From: Klebsiella sp. BIGb0407
GTDB taxonomy: Bacteria; Pseudomonadota; Gammaproteobacteria; Enterobacterales; Enterobacteriaceae
Direction: 5' to 3'
Length of the DNA: 64,000 bases
Assembly: GCF_024807845.1 (NCBI RefSeq)
Contig: NZ_JANUEQ010000012.1
Span: 45,448-109,447, forward strand
Program-made: the position numbers and the translations under genes
The notes under the pieces: generated by a model
The model's database searches: none
What the model was told of the DNA's origin: nothing
The model's input: only the letters and a program-made list of their open reading frames with translations
Shown: piece by piece, positions 1-7,810 of the stretch
How the letters are laid out: every line of letters starts with the position of its first letter
Numbering within the stretch: position 1 is the first letter of the stretch

Positions 1-194
1 TGGCCTGATGAAGGGATCTGTAACCTTATGGGGGAGCGCTTTGCTAACCCACCAATGTAGGAATGTCGTCGGCCATTCTTATAACTACTGAAGTTAGAAC
101 TATCCATTAGTCTAACATTTGCACCACTGGTGAGGGTGATTTCAACAATCTCCCCTCTTTTTCTTTGACCAAGATCATTATGGATGAATTGCAT
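1..194 (-). CDS. DUF1883 domain protein, N-terminal part (runs off the window)
   Basis: An open frame on the minus strand starts at ATG 194 and is still open at base 1, giving 64 residues. It begins MQFIHNDLGQRKRGEIVEI and contains VRLMDSSNFSSYKNGR and KRSPIRLQIPSSG, which match my memory of the DUF1883 domain. DUF1883 proteins often carry a C-terminal TIR domain; whether this one does cannot be seen. It is divergent from the TIR-like gene at 364, with about 170 bases between them that must hold both promoters. The frame is well supported by the family match; the function is not known. The link to the neighbouring TIR-like gene as one system is inference. Confidence 0.75.
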   Translation of the reverse strand, partial: MQFIHNDLGQRKRGEIVEITLTSGANVRLMDSSNFSSYKNGRRHSYIGGLAKRSPIRLQIPSSG

Positions 195-363
195 GTAAGT
201 CTGCTCTCTTCATTTGAATTGGAAGAATGTAGCCACTTCCTTGATTATACTGTATCCGGTGGTTGAGAGTATCTCCTAGTGTGAAAGAATAAATTATAAG
301 ACTTTCACTCGGTATGGATGAAGATGTAAAATCCGTAAACCAGAGAATAAATGAGGAAAAGGC

Positions 364-978
364 GTGGCTAAGCACAAAGTTTTCATCAGTTACCACCATG
401 CTAATGACCAATGGTACAAAAATGAACTTGAAAAAATGAATGATGTTTTTGATATTTTTGTGAATCGCTCGGTATCACTTGGAGACATTGATGATGAGGA
501 AGAACCTCAAAAGATCAGAGAAATAATAAGGGATGAATATTTACGTGATACATCCGTTCTTATTTTACTTGTTGGGACTGAGACTAAAAACAGAAAGCAT
601 GTTGATTGGGAATTATATTCATCCATGAGGGATAGTCCCAAAAACGGTAAATCAGGTGTTTTTGTTATAAATCTTCCTTCAACAGGAACAAACTACATTA
701 GGGCCAGTCATGGTGAAAATGAAAAAAATGAATTTCACCCTAATATAACGGAGTGGATAACAATCAATGACAGAACAACATATAAAGAAAGATATCCATA
801 TATGCCAGAAAGGATTATAGATAACTTGATGAGTGAAAAGTCATATATATCAATAGTTAACTGGGATCAGATACACAACAATCCAGAAAACCTTAGAAAA
901 ATGATTGAGTTAACATTTCAAGATAAAGATAAGTGCGAATACGTTTTTTCTACCCCAATGAGAATGCGTAATGGCTAG
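364..978 (+). CDS. TIR-like (DUF1863/ThsB-type) protein
   Basis: This 204-residue cytosolic protein starts with the TIR-like strand VFISYHHAND (residues 6-15). Further on it has a hydrophobic strand SVLILLVGTET and then HVDWELYSSM, where E83 lies at the usual TIR active-site glutamate. This is the MTH538/DUF1863 TIR-like family, which includes ThsB of the Thoeris anti-phage system. In that family the domain makes a cyclic ADP-ribose signal from NAD after phage sensing; whether this protein does so is inference. The start is GTG at 364, preceded by a GAGG ribosome site near 351. No SIR2 or Macro effector is seen next to it. The only effector-like neighbour is the convergent membrane protein at 1019-1726. 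Codon use is AT-rich, unlike the tnpA gene nearby. Confidence 0.85.
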   Translation: MAKHKVFISYHHANDQWYKNELEKMNDVFDIFVNRSVSLGDIDDEEEPQKIREIIRDEYLRDTSVLILLVGTETKNRKHVDWELYSSMRDSPKNGKSGVFVINLPSTGTNYIRASHGENEKNEFHPNITEWITINDRTTYKERYPYMPERIIDNLMSEKSYISIVNWDQIHNNPENLRKMIELTFQDKDKCEYVFSTPMRMRNG

Positions 979-988
979 CAGAAACAGT

Positions 989-1013
989 AAAGGGGAGTAT
1001 AATACTCCCCTTT
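989..1013. terminator. bidirectional terminator
   Basis: The sequence AAAGGGGAGTAT is followed by its near-immediate complement ATACTCCCCTTT, so A and T tracts flank the stem on both sides. It lies exactly between the convergent genes ending at 978 and 1019 and can serve both. Confidence 0.8.
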
Positions 1014-1018
1014 ACTTG

Positions 1019-1726
1019 TTACCAATCCCATTTGGTGGTGTTCACGTTAAATGTTTGTTGAACCCGTGATGAGAAAAAATCATTTACTACTTTAAAATCG
1101 TTACATATTTTACTATGGTTGTAGTATTGTTTTTGTATTTTATTTATAGGCGTTAGGTGAACTTTTAATGGTGTATTAGTTATAATGTCAATAACTTCAT
1201 CCTTATCTGATATATATTTATACCATCTTTTATAATTATTTTGATTTTTAGTTAAAAACTTATTCAACACCATTAGCATATCATTGCTAATATTATATAA
1301 TTCATTATCTTTTTTTGGATTCAATATTTTCATTTCATCTCTAATAAATTGATATGTCTGATAATATGATGAGATGACTTCATCGAATGCGTCTACATTT
1401 TTCTTCAACTTAAAGATGGCTCTTTTTGTATCCAAGTGATTTTTTATACTTTTGCGATATAACGTACCACTTTCATTGAACAGAACATTAACACCGCCTA
1501 AACTTAGTTTCTCTACTTTAAATGAGTATTTTTTTAAAAGATACAATGCTACAATTAGCCATATAAAAATAGACATTAATAGTATATATATAATACCAGT
1601 TACTAATGGTTTGTTTTTATTAAATACGGTGTAAATTGAAGGTACATATGATGAAAGATCCACTGTACACATTACAGCAATTACCGCAATGAAAGCTATT
1701 GTCCAAATTATAACAAAGGTTCTCAC
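1019..1726 (-). CDS. two-helix membrane protein, possible effector of the TIR-like system
   Basis: The 235-residue protein has two strong transmembrane segments, about residues 4-22 and 39-63. A short basic stretch and the strand-like segment FKVEKLSLGGVNVLF follow. The remaining 165 residues are hydrophilic, lysine-rich and probably cytosolic. I do not recognise the family. The layout of two N-terminal helices plus a soluble C-terminal domain resembles membrane effectors of nucleotide-signalling defence systems, for example the TM-containing ThsA of some Thoeris types. No Macro or other known sensor domain can be named, so that role is a guess from context. It is convergent with the TIR-like gene and shares its terminator. 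It is AT-rich like its neighbour. Confidence 0.7.
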   Translation of the reverse strand: MRTFVIIWTIAFIAVIAVMCTVDLSSYVPSIYTVFNKNKPLVTGIIYILLMSIFIWLIVALYLLKKYSFKVEKLSLGGVNVLFNESGTLYRKSIKNHLDTKRAIFKLKKNVDAFDEVISSYYQTYQFIRDEMKILNPKKDNELYNISNDMLMVLNKFLTKNQNNYKRWYKYISDKDEVIDIITNTPLKVHLTPINKIQKQYYNHSKICNDFKVVNDFFSSRVQQTFNVNTTKWDW

Positions 1727-1753
1727 AATTCCACCTTGCCAGTTTTAAGATAA

Positions 1754-2482
<729 letters not shown>

Positions 2483-5400
2483 ATGCCCGTTGATTTTCTG
2501 ACCAGTGAGCAGGAGCAGAATTATGGACGCTATGCGGCTGAACCCAACGACGTCCAGCTGGCCCGTTATTTTCATCTTGATGAGCGGGATCTTGCTTTCA
2601 TCAATCAGAGGCGCGGGAAGCATAACCGGCTGGGTATAGCGCTTCAGCTCACTACAGCCCGTTTCCTGGGAACCTTTTTAACAGATTTAACCGAGGTTCT
2701 GCCGGGCATTCAGCAGTTTGTCGCTGCACAGCTTAATATCCGACGTCCGGAAGTCCTCTCTCGTTATGCAGAACGGGATACCACCCTCAGGGAGCATACC
2801 GCGTTAATTAAGGAATATTACGGCTATAATGAATTTGGCGATTTCCCTTGGTCTTTCCGCCTGAAGCGCCTGCTGTACACCCGGGCATGGCTCAGTAATG
2901 AGCGTCCAGGTTTAATGTTTGATTTCGCCACCGCGTGGCTGCTTCAGAATAAGGTACTGCTGCCCGGTGCAACCACACTTGTACGTCTCGTCAGTGAAAT
3001 TCGCGAACGGGCAAATCAGCGGCTGTGGAAAAAGTTGGCCGCGCTGCCGGACAGCTGGCAGACCGCTCGAGTGACGGAGCTTTTGGAAATTCCGGAAGGT
3101 CAGCGGATATCGCCACTGGAACATTTGAAAAAAGGTCCGGTTACTGTCAGCGGACCGGCGTTTACTGAAGCGCTGGAGCGATATACCCGGCTGCGAAACC
3201 TTGAGTTTTCCCGACTGAATTTTACCGGTCTGCCCGCGATACAGCTGCGTAATCTGGCGCGTTATGCAGGCATGGCGTCGGTAAAATATATAGCGCGAAT
3301 GCCACAGCAGAGAAAGCTTGCCATACTCACTGCATTCGTTAAAGCGCAGGAAATAACAGCGCTGGATGAGGCTGTTGACGTGCTCGATATGCTGATCCTG
3401 GACATTACCCGCGAGGCTAAGAAAACCGGGCAGAAAATACGACTCAGGACGCTGAAAGATCTTGATCGGGCTGCGTTGTTACTGGCGCGGGCATGTTCGC
3501 TGTTGCTGGATGATAATGCCAATGATCCAGACCTGAGGTGGGCCATCTTCAGCTGCGTACCGAAAAGCAGGTTGGCAGAATCCGTCAGCAAGGTTAATGA
3601 ACTTGCCCGCCCTCAGAACAATAATTTCCATGACGAAATGGTGGAGCAGTACGGCCGGGTTAAGCGTTTTCTTCCAGCGGTATTGCGGGATCTGCATTTC
3701 CGCGCTGCGCCAGCAGGAGAACATACTCTGGCCGCGATTCATTATCTGATCGAACTGAACAGCTCGAAAAAGCGCATACTCGATGATGCGCCTGAACATA
3801 TCATCACCGGCCCCTGGAAACGCCTCGTGTACGATACGGAAGGCCGGATACAACGCGCCGGTTACTCGTTGTGTTTGCTTGAACGCCTTCAGGATGCACT
3901 GCGCCGCCGGGACATCTGGCTCGAAAACAGCGATCGCTGGGGTGATCCCCGAGAGAAGCTGTTGCAGGGTGAAGAGTGGCAGGCTCAGCGTATCCCTGTT
4001 TGTCGGGCGCAGGGACATCCCACCGATGGGCATAAAGGCGTGCAGCAACTGGCCGTTCAGCTGGATGAAATCTGGAAAGCCGTCGCATCCCGATTTGAAG
4101 GGAATGCGGAAGTACATGTCTGTAATGACGGTAAATATCCTTCCCTGACTATCAGTAGTCTGGAGAAACTGGAGGAGCCTCCGTCGTTGCTTTGCCTCAA
4201 CAGTCGGGTCAGACAGTTGCTTCCTCCGGTTGATTTGACGGAATTACTGCTTGAAATAGACGCCAGAACAGGATTTACACGGGAATTTATGCATGTCAGT
4301 GAGTCCGGAGCGCGGGCGCAGGACCTGGACGTCAGCCTATGTGCGGTTCTGATGGCTGAAGCCTGCAATATCGGACTGGAACCGCTGATAAAGCACAATA
4401 TACCGGCACTGACCCGCCACCGGCTCAGTTGGGTGAAACAGAATTATCTACGGGCAGAAACACTGGTCAGTGCGAATGCCCGCCTGGTTGATTTTCAGTC
4501 TACGTTGGAGCTTGCCAGTCACTGGGGCGGTGGCGAAGTGGCGTCAGCCGACGGCATGCGCTTTGTCACACCGGTAAAAACCGTCAATTCCGGGCCTAAC
4601 AGAAAATATTTTGGCTCCGGACGTGGTATCACCTGGTACAACTTCGTCTCTGATCAGTACTCTGGGTTTCACGGCATTGTGGTACCCGGTACATTGCGGG
4701 ATTCCATTTTTGTGTTGGAAGGACTTCTGGAGCAGCAGACAGGGCTGAATCCGGTTGAGATCATGACAGACACTGCAGGTACCAGCGATATTATTTTTGG
4801 CCTGTTCTGGCTGCTGGGATATCAGTTTTCGCCCCGGCTTGTCGATGCCGGCGAAGCGGTATTCTGGCGAGTGGATAAATCGGCAAACTACGGTGCACTG
4901 GATGCGCTGGCGCGGGGATGTGCAGATCTGTCGAAGGCGGAGAATCAGTGGGATGAGATGATGCGAACCGCCGGTTCGCTAAAGCTGGGCACCATCCATG
5001 CTTCAGAACTCATTCGCTCTTTGCTCAAAAGCTCGCGCCCATCAGGACTGGCACAGGCGATCATGGAAGTGGGGCGCGTCAACAAGACGCTGTACCTTCT
5101 CAATTATATTGATGATGAAGATTATCGTCGGCGGATCCTGACGCAGCTCAACCGGGGAGAAGGCCGCCATGCCGTGGCGCGGGCAATCTGCTACGGACAA
5201 CGCGGTGAGATCAGAAAGCGCTATCGTGAAGGACAGGAAGATCAACTAGGTGCACTGGGCCTGGTGACCAATGCTGTCGTACTGTGGAACACACTTTATA
5301 TGCAAGAAGCACTGAGTTGGATGCGCAGTCATGGGGAAGAAACCGGGGATGAAGATATCGCCCGGTTATCCCCACTGATGCATGGGCATATCAATATGCT

Positions 5401-5491
5401 GGGGCATTATACGTTCACGCTACCGGAGGATATTCTGAAGGGAGAAATGAGAACATTAAATTTCAATTTAAACAACGAATTATCTCCTTAA
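2483..5491 (+). CDS. tnpA: Tn3-family transposase
   Basis: This 1002-residue DDE transposase is the same length as Tn3 TnpA (about 1001). It begins MPVDFLTSEQEQNYGRYA and has a strong ribosome site, AAGGAGG, before the ATG. The catalytic core shows the first Asp in VASADGMRFV, the second in VEIMTDTAGTSD and the Glu in NRGEGRHAVAR (E893). It joins 38-bp inverted repeats and performs replicative transposition. The stop codon lies inside the right inverted repeat, as in Tn3. The gene looks intact, so the element may be able to move if its left repeat, outside the window, is intact. The GC content is higher than in the TIR-type genes to its left. Confidence 0.98.
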   Translation: MPVDFLTSEQEQNYGRYAAEPNDVQLARYFHLDERDLAFINQRRGKHNRLGIALQLTTARFLGTFLTDLTEVLPGIQQFVAAQLNIRRPEVLSRYAERDTTLREHTALIKEYYGYNEFGDFPWSFRLKRLLYTRAWLSNERPGLMFDFATAWLLQNKVLLPGATTLVRLVSEIRERANQRLWKKLAALPDSWQTARVTELLEIPEGQRISPLEHLKKGPVTVSGPAFTEALERYTRLRNLEFSRLNFTGLPAIQLRNLARYAGMASVKYIARMPQQRKLAILTAFVKAQEITALDEAVDVLDMLILDITREAKKTGQKIRLRTLKDLDRAALLLARACSLLLDDNANDPDLRWAIFSCVPKSRLAESVSKVNELARPQNNNFHDEMVEQYGRVKRFLPAVLRDLHFRAAPAGEHTLAAIHYLIELNSSKKRILDDAPEHIITGPWKRLVYDTEGRIQRAGYSLCLLERLQDALRRRDIWLENSDRWGDPREKLLQGEEWQAQRIPVCRAQGHPTDGHKGVQQLAVQLDEIWKAVASRFEGNAEVHVCNDGKYPSLTISSLEKLEEPPSLLCLNSRVRQLLPPVDLTELLLEIDARTGFTREFMHVSESGARAQDLDVSLCAVLMAEACNIGLEPLIKHNIPALTRHRLSWVKQNYLRAETLVSANARLVDFQSTLELASHWGGGEVASADGMRFVTPVKTVNSGPNRKYFGSGRGITWYNFVSDQYSGFHGIVVPGTLRDSIFVLEGLLEQQTGLNPVEIMTDTAGTSDIIFGLFWLLGYQFSPRLVDAGEAVFWRVDKSANYGALDALARGCADLSKAENQWDEMMRTAGSLKLGTIHASELIRSLLKSSRPSGLAQAIMEVGRVNKTLYLLNYIDDEDYRRRILTQLNRGEGRHAVARAICYGQRGEIRKRYREGQEDQLGALGLVTNAVVLWNTLYMQEALSWMRSHGEETGDEDIARLSPLMHGHINMLGHYTFTLPEDILKGEMRTLNFNLNNELSP

Positions 5492-5524
5492 CGTACGTTT
5501 TCGTTCCATTGGCCCTCAAACCCC
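5487..5524. repeat. Tn3-family terminal inverted repeat (right end)
   Basis: This 38-bp sequence begins CTTAACGTACGTTTTCGTTC and ends CTCAAACCCC. It is the reverse complement of a typical Tn3-family terminal repeat (GGGG...AACGAAAAC...GTTAAG). It marks the right boundary of the transposon at 5524. No matching left repeat was found in 1-1754, so the left end lies before the window. Confidence 0.93.
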
Positions 5525-5958
5525 ATTTCCGGATAAGTGTTAATGGATTCGTGGTCACCATTGTGGGCATAGAGCTGGTTACGCATTCTCATGACTTCAT
5601 CATGAATATCGCCCAGTTCATCCGGGACCTTTCTTCGTTCAATCTTGTACGTGCCCTTGCTCTCGGTGAATAGTCGCCCATAGGTCACGATAAAAGCTGT
5701 GGTTCTGGATGAGTTTTCTAGGAGCCACTCGGTGGTAGCCTCAAACTCAACTTTGCCTAGTTGCTGATGGTCATACGCCAGCTGCCCAGCGGTCTGCATA
5801 GCTTTAAACAGACCATGGATCTTGCGTAGAGTTCTATCAGCCCTTTGCAGCTTCTCATGTGCCGTTTCTTGCATAGTGTGGAAAAATTCAACGAACTCAG
5901 GAGGCAATTTGTCTTGCGAGATGGTGATAATCCCCTCATTAAGCAATACGTTTTCCAT
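5488..5958 (-). pseudogene. hypothetical protein truncated by the Tn3-family transposon
   Basis: The frame starts at ATG 5958, preceded by AGAGAGGG, and reads about 145 native residues before entering the transposon. The last 11 residues, GFEGQWNENVR, are coded by the inverted repeat, so the native C-terminus is lost. The protein is helical and charged. Near its end it has MRMRNQLYAHNGD, whose R-N-x(4)-H pattern recalls the RX4-6H motif of HEPN ribonucleases. That reading rests on a single motif and is weak. The frame stays open upstream to 6189, but the clear ribosome site supports the shorter start. I do not recognise the family. Confidence 0.55.
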
Positions 5959-6354
5959 CCGACGGCCCTCTCTATAATTGTTTGTGCGATTTGCTCGGCG
6001 CGGACCATGGCTATCAGTATGCGGTCGCGCTCCCATTCTAAAGCCTTGAAGGTATTTCTCCACCAGTACCAGCAGACATTCAAAGTTGTCACTCTTCTCT
6101 GCAACTGCGCGGCTGGTATGAAGTGACCACAACATTTGGTGTGCTTCCAGAATCACAAAGTTCCGCTCCTGGCAGAAAGCAGAATTCAACGTACTGGCTG
6201 TAAGAGTTAATCACAACGGATGGTGGGATCATGCCACAGTGGTATGTTCAGTGAACTTATTATCAGATGATGGACTATGTTAAGGAAAGGGAATTCATTG
6301 ACACCATGAGCCAGTATTTTTAGTATTGTGTTATTAGTTAACACAGGAGGCGTT

Positions 6355-6597
6355 ATGGCCAGAACGACAAGCGTGACAATTGGTGAGCAACTTGATTCGT
6401 TTATCAGTCGATTAATAGAAAGTGGTCGCTACGGCTCTACGAGTGAAGTGATGCGCTCTGCTCTGCGATTACTGGAACAACAGGAAGCAAACGATGAGGT
6501 TGTACGCCGGGCAGTTATTGTCGGGCTGGAAAGCGGAGAAAGCTCTCTGTCATTGCGGGAAATAGCTGCACAAAGAAAAAACAAACATCGTGTATAA
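6355..6597 (+). CDS. parD: ParD-type antitoxin (ribbon-helix-helix)
   Basis: This 80-residue protein begins MARTTSVTIGEQLDSFISRL, a typical CopG/ParD-like ribbon-helix-helix that binds DNA as a dimer and represses its own operon. The acidic C-terminal part (LLEQQEANDEVVRRAVIVGLESGE) is the expected toxin-binding tail. The start is ATG 6355 because ACACAGGAGG stands just upstream; the open frame extends nine codons further without support. It overlaps the toxin gene by 8 bases, which points to coupled translation. The pair would stabilise the plasmid by killing cells that lose it. Confidence 0.92.
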   Translation: MARTTSVTIGEQLDSFISRLIESGRYGSTSEVMRSALRLLEQQEANDEVVRRAVIVGLESGESSLSLREIAAQRKNKHRV

Positions 6598-6874
6598 ACT
6601 CACCGAACACGCAGCAGACGACTTCGCCGGAATTTATGACTATACGCTCTTAACATTTGGTGAAACTCAGGCAGATCTCTATACAGACGCACTTGAGGAA
6701 TTTCTTAAAACACTGGCAGGAATGCCTGATATGGGAGGGGAATATCAGGCCATTTCCGGCGTGATGCGTATTGAATTTCAGCTACATACCATTTTTTATA
6801 CTATTCGTGATGCAGATATTTTGATAGCTCGTATTTTGCATCAACAGATGAACCATAAACGACATTTACCGTAA
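6590..6874 (+). CDS. parE: ParE-type toxin (RelE/ParE superfamily)
   Basis: The protein has 94 residues and starts at GTG 6590, inside the end of parD. It shows the ParE fold pattern: LTEHAADDFAGIYDYTLLTFGE at the N-terminus, then MGGEYQAISGVMRIEFQLHTIFYTIRDADILIARILHQQMN at the C-terminus. ParE toxins poison DNA gyrase; RelE relatives cleave mRNA. The position downstream of a ParD-type antitoxin supports the ParE reading. The gene is intact, so the pair is probably functional. Confidence 0.92.
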   Translation: MYKLTEHAADDFAGIYDYTLLTFGETQADLYTDALEEFLKTLAGMPDMGGEYQAISGVMRIEFQLHTIFYTIRDADILIARILHQQMNHKRHLP

Positions 6875-7407
6875 ATCAGAACATGTATCGATACTTTCCT
6901 GGTCAGTATCGGCCTTACGCGGTGTGTGAAGCACAAGCGTAAGTAAATTAACGTGTAATATTTTCCTTTTCCCAGCGGGAAGCGCTACCATTGTTAACTA
7001 ATTATGCTATTGATATTAAATATAGTTACCGATGTTGAACCCTAATTCTAGCTGAACTGTAAGAATTAATTTAGTAATGGTTCTGGCATAAGATTGTTAC
7101 CATGGTTAGGAAATCTTATAGAGTGCATTTTCCGTCTATGTATCAACATGTTACTCTTGAGTATAGATGACTCCAATAAGCTCCATTCTTCGAAAGCTCA
7201 AACAATCGCGTTTTAAATCAAATTTCAATCAGAAAATAGATTTATTTATCATTAGATGATATTTAACTAAAAAATATCATTCTCATATAAAAAATAGAGC
7301 AATATGATCTAATATTAGATTCGTTGCATATACGACTATATTAGATTCATTAATAAAAACCATATAAAACAATGGGTTTTTAACCCTGTAACTTCTGGGA
7401 GAAAGAA
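6875..7407. other. AT-rich intergenic region without a clear gene
   Basis: These 530 bases have no convincing coding frame. The part from about 7200 is very AT-rich and probably contains the promoter of the small gene at 7408. Confidence 0.6.
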
Positions 7408-7659
7408 ATGGCTCTAGTACAAAGATCTACCTTGGAAGAACTTTCAACCAATGCGAGCTCAGATTTTTTTGGTCAAAGGTTTACTGCTGGAGATGAAGTT
7501 CCACACTCAGGAATTTATAAATGTACAAGATGTAATCGTGAAGTTACTGTTAATGCGCACCCTAAAGATAATACGTTTCCACCTCACTATCCGGGAAGCA
7601 CATGTTCATCACCAAACTGGAAACCTTATGTGATATCTGACACAAAAGCAGAATGGTAG
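7408..7659 (+). CDS. small putative zinc-binding protein
   Basis: This 83-residue protein has a good ribosome site (GGGAGAAAGAAATG). Its centre reads GIYKCTRCNREVTVNAHP, a CxxC pair at C39 and C42. H60 and C66 in PPHYPGSTCSSPNW could complete a metal site. It is hydrophilic with no signal peptide or membrane segment, so it should be cytosolic. I do not recognise a named family. It lies 150 bases upstream of the ATPase-nuclease gene on the same strand, but an inverted repeat in between (AGCCGTT/AACGGCT, about 7670-7691) may end its transcript. Confidence 0.75.
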   Translation: MALVQRSTLEELSTNASSDFFGQRFTAGDEVPHSGIYKCTRCNREVTVNAHPKDNTFPPHYPGSTCSSPNWKPYVISDTKAEW

Positions 7660-7810
7660 CCATACAAACCAGCCGTTTTAATTAACGGCTGTTACATCTA
7701 GTCTTTACTATTTATACCATTATAGTGGTATATTAGAATAAAACTGTTCCTGACATTATTAACACTAAAAAAAAATAACAATACCCATGCCAATAATATG
7801 AAGGTTGAAA

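Noticed and set aside
178..411. Minus-strand open frame of 77 codons over the start of the TIR-like gene
   Set aside because: It overlaps the TIR-like start and the divergent promoter region and resembles no protein; the DUF1883 frame starting at 194 is better supported.
3479..4117. Long minus-strand open frame inside tnpA
   Set aside because: It is a shadow of the high-GC tnpA coding frame, with no start signal or family match.
5757..6104. Alternative minus-strand frame overlapping the transposon-cut gene (contains KALEWERDRILIAMVRAEQIA)
   Set aside because: Parts look protein-like, but it has no ribosome site and overlaps the frame with the clear start at 5958. A frameshifted longer gene remains possible.
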